The position numbers and the translations under genes were made by a program. A stretch of DNA of 58,540 bases, taken from contig NZ_JAHLEC010000011.1 in NCBI RefSeq assembly GCF_018861705.1, positions 1 to 58,540 of the forward strand. Direction: 5' to 3'. Shown piece after piece: positions 30,707 to 40,053 of the stretch (position 1 is its first letter; every line of letters starts with the position of its first letter). This DNA comes from Clostridium psychrophilum. GTDB lineage: Bacteria; Bacillota; Clostridia; Clostridiales; Clostridiaceae. A model generated the notes under the pieces. That model was not told where the DNA came from and ran no database searches. It saw only the letters and a list, made by a program, of their open reading frames with translations.

Positions 30707-32086
30707 ATGTCTTTTGATTTTATAAAAGATAAAAACAAAAAAATACATTTCATAGGAATTGGCGGAATAAGCATGAGCGGTCTTGCTGAAATACTTATGA
30801 AAAATGGCTACACAGTTTCTGGGTCAGATATGAAATCATCACATATAACGAATAAACTTAAAGAAGATGGTGCTTCTATTTATATAGGCCATAATGGCGA
30901 TAACATAAAAGATGTTGATTTAGTTGTATACACCGCTGCAATTCCTCTTAACAATCCCGAAATCATTAAAGCAAAAAATCTAAATATCCCATTAATGGAT
31001 AGGGCTGAATTTTTAGGCAGCATAATGAAAGGTCATAAATACAATGTTGCAGTATCCGGTACTCATGGTAAAACTACAGCAACTTCAATGATTGCTAATA
31101 TTATTTTAAATGAGGATGTTGACCCTACAATTCTAATAGGTGGAGAATTGGATGCTATTGGAGGTAATGTTTTAGCTGGGCATAGTGATTATTTCATTAC
31201 AGAGGCTTGTGAATATAAAGCTTCATTTTTAAAGTTTTTTCCTTATATAGCTACAATTACAAATATTGATGCAGATCATCTTGATTTCTATAAGGATATA
31301 AATGATATTAAGGATACCTTTGTAAAATTTATTAATCTTATTCCTAAAGAAGGTTACTTAGTTGCTAATGTGGAAGATGAGAATGTTGAGACTGTTCTTA
31401 ATAACCATGATTATAAATGCACCATACTTACTTATGGATTAAATAAAGGAATTCTTAGGGCAAAAAACATTAGCTACAATGAATTAGGTTGTGCTACATT
31501 TGATGTATATAAAGACGACCAAATGTTGTTTAAAATAAATCTTAATGTACCCGGTCAGCATAATGTTCTTAATGCTCTTGCAAGTATCGGTTGCTCATTA
31601 ATTCTCAAATTTTCAAAAAGTTCAATTGTTAATGGTCTCTCTAATTTTAAGGGTACACATAGACGATTTGAATTAAAAGGAATTAAAGATGGAGTAACCG
31701 TTATTGATGATTATGCTCACCATCCTACTGAAATTAAAGCAACATTAAGTGCTGCTAAAAATTATCCTCATAAAAAGATTTTTTGTGTTTTTCAACCACA
31801 CACCTATTCAAGAACCTTAAGTCTATTTGAAGATTTTTCAAATGCTTTTTTTAATATGGATAATTTAGTACTTGCAGATATTTATGCCGCTAGAGAAAAA
31901 GATACCGGTGTAATAAGTTCAAATATGCTTGGCGATAGAATTAGAGAAAAAAATGTTAAATGTGTAAATATTCACGATTTTAATGAAATTGTTGATTATC
32001 TTAAACACAATCTAAAAGAAGGAGACATGCTTCTTACTATGGGTGCAGGAGACATCTTTAAAGTTGGAGAAATGTTTTTAAAATAA
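30707..32086 (+). CDS. murC: UDP-N-acetylmuramate-L-alanine ligase
   Basis: Adds L-Ala to UDP-MurNAc in peptidoglycan synthesis. N-terminal UDP-binding loop [16 protein letters not shown], central ATP loop [14 protein letters not shown] (about residues 116-129) and the C-terminal ligase domain with [13 protein letters not shown]. 459 residues, normal. ATG follows AAGGAG by 7 nt. It is monocistronic, with its own terminator. Confidence 0.98.
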   Translation: MSFDFIKDKNKKIHFIGIGGISMSGLAEILMKNGYTVSGSDMKSSHITNKLKEDGASIYIGHNGDNIKDVDLVVYTAAIPLNNPEIIKAKNLNIPLMDRAEFLGSIMKGHKYNVAVSGTHGKTTATSMIANIILNEDVDPTILIGGELDAIGGNVLAGHSDYFITEACEYKASFLKFFPYIATITNIDADHLDFYKDINDIKDTFVKFINLIPKEGYLVANVEDENVETVLNNHDYKCTILTYGLNKGILRAKNISYNELGCATFDVYKDDQMLFKINLNVPGQHNVLNALASIGCSLILKFSKSSIVNGLSNFKGTHRRFELKGIKDGVTVIDDYAHHPTEIKATLSAAKNYPHKKIFCVFQPHTYSRTLSLFEDFSNAFFNMDNLVLADIYAAREKDTGVISSNMLGDRIREKNVKCVNIHDFNEIVDYLKHNLKEGDMLLTMGAGDIFKVGEMFLK

Positions 32087-32092
32087 CTTGTA

Positions 32093-32128
32093 AAAATAAT
32101 CATGGACTAAAAAGCCCATGATTATTTT
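32093..32128 (+). terminator. Terminator of murC
   Basis: A stem aaaataatcatgg (32093-32105) with ccatgattatttt (32116-32128), followed by T residues. It abuts the stop codon of the convergent gene at 32130 and may serve both. Confidence 0.85.
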
Positions 32129-32129
32129 T

Positions 32130-32486
32130 TTAACTGCCTTCCTCATCATGCAACCTCATGTCCACAAAAAATTCTTTATTACTTATCTCTATATATGTTT
32201 TACTATAATCCATTTCAAAATTTGCTATAGATGATTGATTACCGCTATCACTTAAGAAATGTATAGTGCATACATTATTATTTTCCATAGTACATAATCT
32301 AATAAGTATATTTTTCACAGTTATAAATTGTATTCTAGAGTTTAAGCATTTAGAAAGTTTATTAATATATAAATTTACACATCTATATTCTATTGGGATT
32401 AACAAATCAACATTACATTCATCCTTTTGTTTTTCGTTTATTTCAAAATCACTTATTATTTTCAAATTACTTTTTTTATATACCAT
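32130..32486 (-). CDS. Hypothetical protein, 118 aa
   Basis: I do not recognise this protein. It has 118 residues without signal peptide or membrane helix and alternates beta-type hydrophobic stretches (VDLLIPIEYRCVNLYI; KTYIEISNKEFFVDM), with three cysteines. ATG 32486 follows GAGGTG at good spacing, so it is probably a real gene. It converges on murC, sharing the terminator region. It is a lone gene, so context gives no clue. Confidence 0.6.
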   Translation of the reverse strand: MVYKKSNLKIISDFEINEKQKDECNVDLLIPIEYRCVNLYINKLSKCLNSRIQFITVKNILIRLCTMENNNVCTIHFLSDSGNQSSIANFEMDYSKTYIEISNKEFFVDMRLHDEEGS

Positions 32487-32688
32487 ATGTCACCTCAAAA
32501 TGTATTTAATATCTTTAAACATTTCAAATACCATTATAAAATTGCATATTACAATTATTTTCTAACATTATACTACTAATTATATATCTTTCAACAGTTT
32601 AGTAAAATACCTTTTTCACACTACTTTGTGTAAAAACATCAATCTTTGGTAACACTAAACTTGAAAATACAATTTGGAGGTATATAAA

Positions 32689-33009
32689 ATGAAAAATTTT
32701 CTAATTTCGGCTATAGTGGATATAGTAATAATTTTTGCTTCTTATTTTTTATTTAAAAATATTGTAAGTGGACCAACACGTCATAGAATATACGAGAAAT
32801 TTATGAGTTCCTTTGCAAAGTTTGTAATTATAATTTTTGTAGCTAGTGTATTAATCACTTCCATAACTGCTTTAATTTTATATAAAACACAATATATAGT
32901 ATATATTAACATATTAGCTCCTGCCTTAGTGTCTATACTAGTAGGTTTTGTTATGTCTACAGTACCAACTAGAGGTTTTGGAGATAAGGAAAAAGATGCT
33001 AACAAATAA
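32689..33009 (+). CDS. Small membrane protein, 106 aa
   Basis: Three hydrophobic helices (about residues 4-22, 45-68 and 73-94) and a charged C-terminus GFGDKEKDANK. ATG 32689 follows GGAGG by 7 nt; TTG 32674 overlaps that site. Function unknown. It precedes the tRNA-Pro promoters but is not obviously linked to them. Confidence 0.65.
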   Translation: MKNFLISAIVDIVIIFASYFLFKNIVSGPTRHRIYEKFMSSFAKFVIIIFVASVLITSITALILYKTQYIVYINILAPALVSILVGFVMSTVPTRGFGDKEKDANK

Positions 33010-33045
33010 ATTAAATTAATTTTTAAAAAATATTTCTCAGCGGTA

Positions 33046-33074
33046 TTGACAATCTCTCATTTGTTTTGTATAAT
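33046..33074 (+). promoter_or_regulatory. Upstream sigma-A promoter before tRNA-Pro
   Basis: TTGACA 33046-33051 and TATAAT 33069-33074 are both perfect consensus, with a 17-bp spacer ending tttgttttg. It is about 107 bp upstream of a second promoter with the same spacer end. Confidence 0.8.
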
Positions 33075-33152
33075 AATACTTGTGTTTAACAAATGAAATT
33101 TTCAATATATAATTTATGTGTTTATTATTTAAGATAAATCATTGTGAATTAG

Positions 33153-33181
33153 TTGACATTTACTAATTTGTTTTGTATAAT
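33153..33181 (+). promoter_or_regulatory. Proximal sigma-A promoter of tRNA-Pro
   Basis: TTGACA 33153-33158 and TATAAT 33176-33181, with a 17-bp spacer. The -10 ends 12 bases before the tRNA, so transcription would begin close to its 5' end. Confidence 0.9.
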
Positions 33182-33193
33182 AGATATTGTCTT

Positions 33194-33269
33194 CGGGGTG
33201 TAGCGCAGCTGGGAGCGCGCGTGGTTTGGGACCATGAGGTCGCAGGTTCAATCCCTGTCACCCCGACCA
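33194..33269 (+). tRNA. tRNA-Pro(TGG)
   Basis: 76 nt with encoded CCA. Acceptor CGGGGTG/CACCCCG, anticodon stem CGTGG/CCATG around TTTGGGA, so the anticodon is TGG. All arms pair. Confidence 0.97.
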
Positions 33270-33304
33270 AAAAAGAGTTGTCATATAAATGATAACTCTT
33301 TTTT
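33270..33304 (+). terminator. Terminator of tRNA-Pro
   Basis: A stem aaaaagagttgtcat with atgataactcttttt and a 4-nt loop, followed by T. It starts immediately after the CCA end. Confidence 0.9.
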
Positions 33305-33439
33305 ATTGCAATTTTTTATTCTATGTGTTGTATAAAATTATACATTTTTGACAAAATAAATAGTAACTACCTTTTTATTGTTTTTACATATATTGCAATA
33401 AAATCATTAAATAGTTAATAACAGCTAGGAGTGATTATT

Positions 33440-34786
33440 TTGAATAAAATGTATAATGAAATTTTTAAGACCCTACTCAAATCTTATTATGAAGATAATT
33501 TTGAAATCAAAGTACAAGAATTATTATCTAAAGATAATATCAACAAAAATGAATTAAGTACTATAATTTCTTCCCTTTGTGGTGTTGACGTAGACTTTTC
33601 TAATAATTACTTAGATGATTTAAATAAGGCTATTTTTTCTTATGAAAACAGCTATAAGATTGTAGATAGGGTTAAAGATTGTACTATGGATTGTGCAGAT
33701 AAAAATGGTGAAACTCTATGTCAAGCATCTTGCCCTTTTGATGCCATCCTAATAGATAATAAAAAAAATACTACCTATATTGATAATGACAAATGTACAG
33801 ACTGTGGATTTTGCGTTGAGGCGTGCCCGAGTGGTGCTTTAATGGATAAAATTGAGTTTATTCCACTTGCAAAATTGTTAAAAGGTAACTCCAAAGTAAT
33901 AGCAACTGTTGCTCCAGCGATTATGGGTCAATTTGGAGAAAATGTTAATGTGGATCAGCTTAGAGCTGCTTTTAAAAAAATTGGGTTTACTGATATGATT
34001 GAAGTAGCATTTTTTGCAGATATGCTTACAATAAAAGAAGCAGTAGAATTTGATGAACACGTAAAAACAAAAGATGATTTAATGCTTACTTCCTGTTGTT
34101 GTCCTATGTGGGTTGCAATGGTAAAAAAATCATATAACAATCTAATTAAATATGTATCCCCTTCTGTTTCTCCTATGGTTGCCTCAGGTAGAGTTTTAAA
34201 GAAATTAGACCCTACTTGCAAAGTAGTATTTGTAGGTCCTTGTATTGCAAAAAAAGGTGAAGCTAAACAAAAAGATCTTTTAGGTGATATTGATTATGTG
34301 CTTACCTTCACAGAGCTAAAGGATATTTTTGATACATTGGGCGTTCATCCAGAAAAGCTTGATGAAGATGTATCAACTGAATATGCCTCTCGTGGTGGTA
34401 GACTTTATGCACGAACAGGTGGAGTGTCTATAGCTATAGGTGAAATAATAGAAAAATTATATCCTGAAAAATATAATTTATTAAATGCCATTCAAGGAAA
34501 TGGTGTAAAAGAATGCAAAACCTTACTTACTAAAGCACAAGCTGGAGAAGTTAATGCAAATTTCATTGAAGGCATGGGTTGTGTTGGTGGTTGTGTTGGT
34601 GGACCTAAGGGCTTAATAGATGCAATTTCTGGAAAACGTATGGTCGATGATTTTGCCGAGGACTCCAAAATAAAAACGTCTATTGACAGTGATTGTATGG
34701 ATAAAATTTTAAATAAGATTGGTATTAATTCTTTGAATGACTTTAAAGATAAAAATAAAACTATGATTTTCGGGAGAAAATTCTAG
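33440..34786 (+). CDS. [FeFe]-hydrogenase catalytic protein, probable group B
   Basis: Reversible proton reduction or hydrogen oxidation at an H-cluster, fed by ferredoxin-type clusters. Two [4Fe-4S] sites lie near residues 75-97 (cysteines in CTMDCAD and CQASCPF) and 119-130 (CTDCGFCVEACP). H-cluster motifs are L1 TSCCCPMW (near 216), L2 GPCIAKKGEA (near 264) and L3 EGMGCVGGCVGG (near 376). The doubled Cys in L1 and Gly instead of Met before PC in L2 differ from group A enzymes and resemble the poorly studied group B. The preferred start is TTG 33440, 8 nt after AGGAG; GTG 33431 overlaps that site. The gene stands alone; no maturase is nearby. Confidence 0.85.
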   Translation: MNKMYNEIFKTLLKSYYEDNFEIKVQELLSKDNINKNELSTIISSLCGVDVDFSNNYLDDLNKAIFSYENSYKIVDRVKDCTMDCADKNGETLCQASCPFDAILIDNKKNTTYIDNDKCTDCGFCVEACPSGALMDKIEFIPLAKLLKGNSKVIATVAPAIMGQFGENVNVDQLRAAFKKIGFTDMIEVAFFADMLTIKEAVEFDEHVKTKDDLMLTSCCCPMWVAMVKKSYNNLIKYVSPSVSPMVASGRVLKKLDPTCKVVFVGPCIAKKGEAKQKDLLGDIDYVLTFTELKDIFDTLGVHPEKLDEDVSTEYASRGGRLYARTGGVSIAIGEIIEKLYPEKYNLLNAIQGNGVKECKTLLTKAQAGEVNANFIEGMGCVGGCVGGPKGLIDAISGKRMVDDFAEDSKIKTSIDSDCMDKILNKIGINSLNDFKDKNKTMIFGRKF

Positions 34787-34863
34787 ATATAACTATACAC
34801 TGGAATATGATACAATACTTAATAATTAAGTTAATTTATTTTTCACGCCTAAGGGAGGCTTTT

Positions 34864-35388
34864 ATGAAAGCATTAATTGAATATATAAGTCATAGAGATA
34901 TTAATATACTCAGGATTATAAATAATTCTTGGAAGTGTAAGTTTTTAGATTTTGTAATGCCATCTATGACCTACTTAGGCTCTTTCACTTTTATGTTTAT
35001 ATTTTGCACTATTACCTTTTTATTTCATAACACTATACTTCATAACATGGCTATAGAAGCTATGATTTCCATAACAATTAGTACTGGTATAGGTAAAATC
35101 CTTAAAGTAACTGTTACTAGATTAAGACCTTTTATAAAAATTCCAAACTTGAATATACGAAAAATTGGTATTGACAAGTATTCATTTCCATCAGGTCATA
35201 CTACTGGTGCATTTTCATTAGCTGTAATAATAGCCTTATATTTTCCTATTTTCGGGTTTATAACTATACCTTTAGCAATATGTGTAGGTATTTCCAGAAT
35301 TTATATAGGGGTTCATTATCCTACAGATGTTATTATGGGAATTTTCATTGGAAGTTTATGTTCTTTTCTTACTTATAAGCTTTTTTAG
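34864..35388 (+). CDS. PAP2-family membrane phosphatase
   Basis: Phosphatidic-acid-phosphatase-type enzyme, likely an undecaprenyl-diphosphate or lipid-phosphate phosphatase. The three signature pieces are present: KVTVTRLRP, PSGHT and SRIYIGVHYPTD. About five membrane helices. ATG 34864 follows GGGAGG by 5 nt (174 residues); an earlier ATG at 34807 lacks a ribosome-binding site. Confidence 0.9.
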   Translation: MKALIEYISHRDINILRIINNSWKCKFLDFVMPSMTYLGSFTFMFIFCTITFLFHNTILHNMAIEAMISITISTGIGKILKVTVTRLRPFIKIPNLNIRKIGIDKYSFPSGHTTGAFSLAVIIALYFPIFGFITIPLAICVGISRIYIGVHYPTDVIMGIFIGSLCSFLTYKLF

Positions 35389-35443
35389 AACATCTCAATA
35401 TTGCTAATTGGGAATATATTATAATTAAACAAGAGGTGATTAA

Positions 35444-36097
35444 ATGTTAAAAGATATTAAAGCTGTGATTTTTGATTTGGATGGTACACTTATTGACTCT
35501 ATGTGGGTTTGGAACACAATAGATAAAAATTATTTTTCAAACAGAAATATGGATTTACCTAAAAATTTAAAAAATCAAATACAGCATCTTAGCTTTGATG
35601 AAACCGCAGCTTATTTCAAAAATAATTTTGGTATATTAGATACACTTGAAGAAATTAAAAATGAATGGAACAATTATGCCTATGTTGAATATCTTAATAA
35701 TGTAAAGCTAAAACCAGGAGTAATAGAATTTTTGTCTTTACTTAAAAAATCACATATAAAAATTGGACTCGCTACAAGCAATAGTAAGTCTCTGTTAGAA
35801 GTTGTACTTCATGCTAATGGTATCTATCATTATTTTGACTCTATAACACTTACTGATGAAGTCTCTCGCGGGAAAACTTTTCCTGATGTATATTTACTTG
35901 CTGCTAAAAAGTTAGGTGTAAGCCCAACTGACTGTATCGTATTTGAAGATATACTTCCTGCAATTAAAGGCGCAAAAGCTGCTGGTATGAAGGTAATCGG
36001 TGTTTATGATGATTCCTCTAAAGAACAAGAGGAAGAAATAATTGATTATGCAGATATGTATATAACAGAATATAATGAATTAATACCTGCTATATAA
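35444..36097 (+). CDS. HAD-superfamily phosphatase, phosphoglucomutase/phosphatase type
   Basis: A 217-residue haloacid-dehalogenase hydrolase. Motif I VIFDLDGTLIDS carries the nucleophile Asp; motif II is in IGLATSNSKS; motif III Lys is in RGKTFPD; motif IV is VFEDILPAIKGAKAAG. A helical cap lies between motifs I and II. The substrate cannot be told from sequence; sugar phosphates are usual for this subgroup. Its own terminator follows at once. Confidence 0.9.
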   Translation: MLKDIKAVIFDLDGTLIDSMWVWNTIDKNYFSNRNMDLPKNLKNQIQHLSFDETAAYFKNNFGILDTLEEIKNEWNNYAYVEYLNNVKLKPGVIEFLSLLKKSHIKIGLATSNSKSLLEVVLHANGIYHYFDSITLTDEVSRGKTFPDVYLLAAKKLGVSPTDCIVFEDILPAIKGAKAAGMKVIGVYDDSSKEQEEEIIDYADMYITEYNELIPAI

Positions 36098-36099
36098 AG

Positions 36100-36123
36100 C
36101 TCATGTTTATACATGAGTTTTTT
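36100..36123 (+). terminator. Terminator of the HAD gene
   Basis: A 7-bp stem ctcatgt (36100-36106) with acatgag (36111-36117), then six T. It begins 2 bases after the stop codon. Confidence 0.85.
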
Positions 36124-36246
36124 ATATGAATATTTTTTTTACTATAGAATACTATATAGTAATATGTAATATTATTATATAGTTATAGCCTTTTTGTTTA
36201 TATCATATAATTTGTATTAAAAAGTAATCTACAAGGAGAGATACTA

Positions 36247-36684
36247 TTGCTTATTCTTCTATTTTCAATTTTTTTAATATGTTTTGGTGTCTATTATTAT
36301 ATAATAGATCAAAAATTGTCAACTCAAAAAACTCAGTTAAGGATACTTTCTAGGCAAAATAGAGAATTCAAATTAAAAATTGAAAGTTCGCATAGCACTC
36401 AGGGCCCTATAATTATTAAATACAGACCGCCCCTTTTTAAAACAGGGACTACAAAAGAAAGTTGTAGTTTATATCTAAGCCCTATAGAAAGCTCACCTGT
36501 TCTATCTACAATAGTCAAAGGAACTTCCATAGGGATTCAAGACAGTGCTGAAATTTTTAATGTTTCATGGTATGAAATTTCACTAAACTCTCAAAATAAC
36601 ATTAACAACAAAGGTTGGATAAAAAAAGAAGTTGTAGTTACCGTAGATGATGTTGATCACAACCAAGATGGAGCGTCTATTTAA
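36247..36684 (+). CDS. Membrane-anchored protein with SH3-like domain
   Basis: 145 residues. An N-terminal membrane helix (1-20) is followed by a short coiled coil (KTQLRILSRQNREFKLKIES) and a C-terminal bacterial SH3-like fold (about 60-135, ending GWIKKEVV). Such domains bind peptidoglycan or peptides outside the membrane. The start is TTG 36247, 6 nt after AAGGAGAG. No ATG is available near the site. Specific function unknown. Confidence 0.7.
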   Translation: MLILLFSIFLICFGVYYYIIDQKLSTQKTQLRILSRQNREFKLKIESSHSTQGPIIIKYRPPLFKTGTTKESCSLYLSPIESSPVLSTIVKGTSIGIQDSAEIFNVSWYEISLNSQNNINNKGWIKKEVVVTVDDVDHNQDGASI

Positions 36685-36687
36685 AAA

Positions 36688-36720
36688 AGAAGGCATATAT
36701 TTAAAAAATATATGCCTTCT
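36688..36720 (-). terminator. Hairpin ending the 32-aa minus-strand gene
   Basis: A 15-bp stem (36688-36702 with 36706-36720) with a T-tract on the minus strand only (opposite 36683-36688). The polarity fits a transcript from 36842 leftwards better than the plus-strand gene that ends at 36684. Confidence 0.7.
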
Positions 36721-36743
36721 AAAATTATAAATTTTATATTATC

Positions 36744-36842
36744 TTATTTATGCTTCTTTTTATCATTTTTTGTTGTTTGATTGTTTTCTTTTTTTTCCTT
36801 TTCTTGTTGACTTCCACAAGAGTGGTCTTCTTTTTCTCCCAT
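36744..36842 (-). CDS. Small Lys/Glu-rich protein, 32 aa
   Basis: A complete frame MGEKEDHSCGSQQEKEKK followed by ENNQTTKNDKKKHK. AGGAGG lies 10 nt before the ATG, and a hairpin with T-tract lies 24 bases after the stop. The product is highly charged, with one Cys, and has no membrane helix. I know no function. The signals at both ends make it better than a chance frame, although the composition is low-complexity. Confidence 0.5.
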   Translation of the reverse strand: MGEKEDHSCGSQQEKEKKENNQTTKNDKKKHK

Positions 36843-37108
36843 AATGTTTATACCTCCTATAATTATAATTTAATATCCTTTACCTTTAATATTTTGTCCA
36901 TGATATAAATTATAATGCTACAAAGTTATAGAAAATTTCATTTAAACCATAAAAAATTTAGCCATTCAACTATTTTCTAAAAACTAACGAGACCATTTCT
37001 ATTTATATTATAATCTACTGTTTATTTCAATTACCCTGTTTCCATCCTTAATTATGTTATAATTTACAAATAAGACTAACGATTTTGTTAGAACTAAAGG
37101 AGTTTAAT

Positions 37109-37969
37109 ATGAGAATAATATCTGAAAACAACCTATGTATAAATAGACCATATATAAATTTAAAGAAACTGCCACTAAAAAGTTCATTGAGGGTTGGTGA
37201 AATTACTGGATCTGGTTTTAAAAGTACTTATATAATAAATCAACATACACAAAGCCTATCTACTAATGAAAATTACATTCTACAATCTAATAAAGGAATT
37301 GAGAAACTAACCCTTGATACTCAGCTGCTTGATGAACTCTTATTAGTTGAAGTCAATTATTCATCTAAAAATAGTAATAAATCTTCCAAATTCAAGGTTT
37401 ACCTTGTTTTAGATAATATAAAATATGCTTTACCATTTACTCCATTTCAAGATGTTTATGATAGCTGTATGAATATCTTAGCTAGAGAACTTCATGGCAA
37501 AGAAGAATTAGCTTACATAAAAAAAAGTTTTAACAATTTAGAAAATGATGAAATTTCAGTAGATACAAATTTAAATTTAGAAAGATTACAAGAATTTAAA
37601 GATAAGGTAAACTACAAAAGAAATATTTATTATTTTGTTATAAATAACATTGCCTCAACCACTTCAAAATACGATATTAATACTAAACCTAAAGAAATAC
37701 TAATAAGTAATACTTTAAAAGTTCTAAGATATAATTCTGATACAAGACTTTATATCATACTAGAGCCTTCTGATAAAACAACTAAAACAAAATTAAATGA
37801 AGCTGATATTATTTGTAACCTTGGTGACATTAATTTTCCTACTGTTAGCATATGCACAAATTATGGACTTGGAAAATTATTAGATATTAAAAATAATGTT
37901 ATTCCAAATACTAATACATTGTCATTGTTTGCTAATATACTAGACCTAGGATTAGAAGTTTTAAAATAA
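37109..37969 (+). CDS. Hypothetical protein, 286 aa
   Basis: I do not recognise this protein. It has no signal peptide or clear membrane helix. The N-terminal half is beta-rich (RVGEITGSGFKSTYIIN, KFKVYLVLDNIKYALPF); the C-terminal half alternates strands and helices (YIILEPSD, ADIICNLGDINFPTVSIC) in a Rossmann-like rhythm. ATG 37109 follows AAAGGAG by 7 nt; TTG 37085 lacks such a site. It is convergent with the ABC-F gene across a long terminator. Confidence 0.65.
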   Translation: MRIISENNLCINRPYINLKKLPLKSSLRVGEITGSGFKSTYIINQHTQSLSTNENYILQSNKGIEKLTLDTQLLDELLLVEVNYSSKNSNKSSKFKVYLVLDNIKYALPFTPFQDVYDSCMNILARELHGKEELAYIKKSFNNLENDEISVDTNLNLERLQEFKDKVNYKRNIYYFVINNIASTTSKYDINTKPKEILISNTLKVLRYNSDTRLYIILEPSDKTTKTKLNEADIICNLGDINFPTVSICTNYGLGKLLDIKNNVIPNTNTLSLFANILDLGLEVLK

Positions 37970-37971
37970 AA

Positions 37972-38023
37972 AAATAAATACAAAAAGAGCTAGAAATTAT
38001 TCTAGCTCTTTTTGTATTTATTT
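37972..38023. terminator. Long bidirectional terminator
   Basis: A perfect 24-bp stem (37972-37995 with 38000-38023) and a 4-nt loop, A-rich left and T-rich right, placed between two convergent genes. Confidence 0.92.
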
Positions 38024-38078
38024 ATTATGGTAAAATCATTATGCCTCTTTAAAATTTAAGTCAACTGTTTCATCTCTA

Positions 38079-39638
38079 TCATTCTACTATTTTAGTTGTC
38101 CACTCTTCACAATTCCAAACATCTGTTACTACATCTTGATAAAATTCTGGTTCATGGCAAACTAAAAGGATACTTCCTGTATATTCCTTCAGTGCCCTCT
38201 TTAGCTCATCTTTAGCATCTACATCTAAATGATTGGTAGGCTCATCTAATATTAATATATTTGTTTCCCTGTTTAGAAGTTTTGCAAGCCTTACCTTTGC
38301 TTGCTCACCGCCACTAAGCACAGTAACCCTACTTTCAATATGTTTTGTAGTAAGCCCGCATTTAGCAAGTGCAGATCTAACTTCCCTCTGAGTAAAACTA
38401 GGAAATTCTTTCCAAAATTCTTCAATACAATTATTACGGTTTAATCCCTTTATTTCTTGTTCATAGTATCCTATGTATTGATAATCTCCTAAACTTGCCT
38501 TTCCTGATACAGATTTGATATCGCCCATAAGGCTCTTTAACAACGTGGTCTTACCCACACCATTTGCACCAACTAAAGCTATTTTTTGTCCTCTTTCCAT
38601 ATATAAATCTAATGGTTTAGATAATGGTGTATCATAACCTGTAACTAAGTCCTTAGTTCTAAATATCATTTTCCCCGAAGCTCTTGCAGATTTAAAATTA
38701 AATTGAGGTTTTGGTTTATCTTTTGTAATCTCCATTCTGTCAATTTTATCTAGTTTCTTTTGCCTTGCTTTTGCCATTCCACTAGTAGACGCTCTTGCTT
38801 TATTCTTTGCAACAAAAACCTCTAGTCTAGTAATTTCCTTTTGTTGTCTTTCATAATCTGATTCCATCTGCAGCTTTTTAGCCTCATGGACTCTTAAGAA
38901 TTCATTATAAGACCCTACATATCTAGTTAGTTTTTTATTTTCCACATGATATATTATATTAATTACACCATCTAAGAATTCAATATCATGTGATATTACT
39001 ATAAAAGCCTTATCATAATTTTCTAGATACCTTTTAAGCCACTCTACATGTTGCTCATCCAAAAAGTTTGTAGGCTCATCAAGGAGTAGAACATCTGGTG
39101 CTTCTAATAGAAGTTTTGCAAGAAGTATTTTTGTCCTCTGACCACCACTTAATTCTGAAACGTCATTATCAAGACCGACATCTTTAAGACCAACTCCTGC
39201 AGCTACCTCATCTATCTTTGAATCTATACCATAAAAGCCATTATTATCAAGCTCATCTTGAATTGTACCCATTCTATCCAATAATTTTTGTAATTCAGCT
39301 GGTGACGCCTCCGCCATCTTCTCTGTTACACTGATCATTTCCTTTTCTGCGTCAAAAAGATATTTAAAAGCATCCCTTAAAACATCCCTAATAGACTTTC
39401 CTTTTTCCAAAACAGTATGCTGATCCATATATCCCACTCTGACATTATTAGACCATTCAACTTCACCTTCATCTGGCATAAGTTTCCCGGTAATAATGTT
39501 CATAAATGTTGATTTTCCTTCTCCATTAGCCCCTATAAGCGCTATGTGTTCTCCCCTAAGTAACCTAAACGATACATCATCAAATATTACTCTATCACCA
39601 AACCCATGGCTCATGTTTTTTACTACTAATATACTCAT
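38079..39638 (-). CDS. ABC-F family ATPase
   Basis: 519 residues with two ABC domains and no membrane segment. Walker A motifs GANGEGKST (about residues 36-44) and GANGVGKTT, signatures LSGGQRTK and LSGGEQAK, and Walker B DVLLLDEPTNFLD and ILILDEPTNHLD. A charged linker of about 80 residues lies between them. ABC-F proteins bind the ribosomal E site and act in translation regulation or antibiotic protection; I cannot decide which paralogue this is. ATG follows AAGGAG by 7 nt. Confidence 0.92.
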   Translation of the reverse strand: MSILVVKNMSHGFGDRVIFDDVSFRLLRGEHIALIGANGEGKSTFMNIITGKLMPDEGEVEWSNNVRVGYMDQHTVLEKGKSIRDVLRDAFKYLFDAEKEMISVTEKMAEASPAELQKLLDRMGTIQDELDNNGFYGIDSKIDEVAAGVGLKDVGLDNDVSELSGGQRTKILLAKLLLEAPDVLLLDEPTNFLDEQHVEWLKRYLENYDKAFIVISHDIEFLDGVINIIYHVENKKLTRYVGSYNEFLRVHEAKKLQMESDYERQQKEITRLEVFVAKNKARASTSGMAKARQKKLDKIDRMEITKDKPKPQFNFKSARASGKMIFRTKDLVTGYDTPLSKPLDLYMERGQKIALVGANGVGKTTLLKSLMGDIKSVSGKASLGDYQYIGYYEQEIKGLNRNNCIEEFWKEFPSFTQREVRSALAKCGLTTKHIESRVTVLSGGEQAKVRLAKLLNRETNILILDEPTNHLDVDAKDELKRALKEYTGSILLVCHEPEFYQDVVTDVWNCEEWTTKIVE

Positions 39639-40053
39639 TTGTATTTCTCCTTACTATAGTATGATTTTATATTTTTATATATTTTTATGTTTTTATATAT
39701 TTATACATTTATGTATTTACATTTTATAATCTCTTTCCATATACTTATTTGCTTTAATAATTAGCTACTATACTTGTAAATTATCCATTAAAAAACATAT
39801 CCAGTTTTTATATTATTATCCTTAAATCAAGTATACATTTAAAAATGGCACATATATAAGTGTAATTTATATTCCTCCTTATGTCAAAACATATTTTTAT
39901 ATTTTATATTACAAATTAATTCAGTGTGTTATACTACTATAGATAAATAATTTGATGATTATATTTAATATTTATTCAAAATATATGAAATACACGGGAC
40001 ATAACATACTTATACATTGTCATGTCTCCTAAATAGCACAGGAGGAATATAAA
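39639..40053. other. Intergenic region with AT-rich runs
   Basis: 415 bp between divergent genes. Bases 39666-39725 are an irregular tttttatat/tttatgt repeat. A ggacat/atgtc inverted repeat at about 40005-40027 lies just upstream of the rRNA methyltransferase ribosome-binding site and might influence it. I see no gene. Confidence 0.45.

Noticed and set aside
39660-39725. ttttatatat run as a replication-origin unwinding element
   Set aside because: No DnaA boxes or replication gene lie nearby; it is plain AT-rich spacer.
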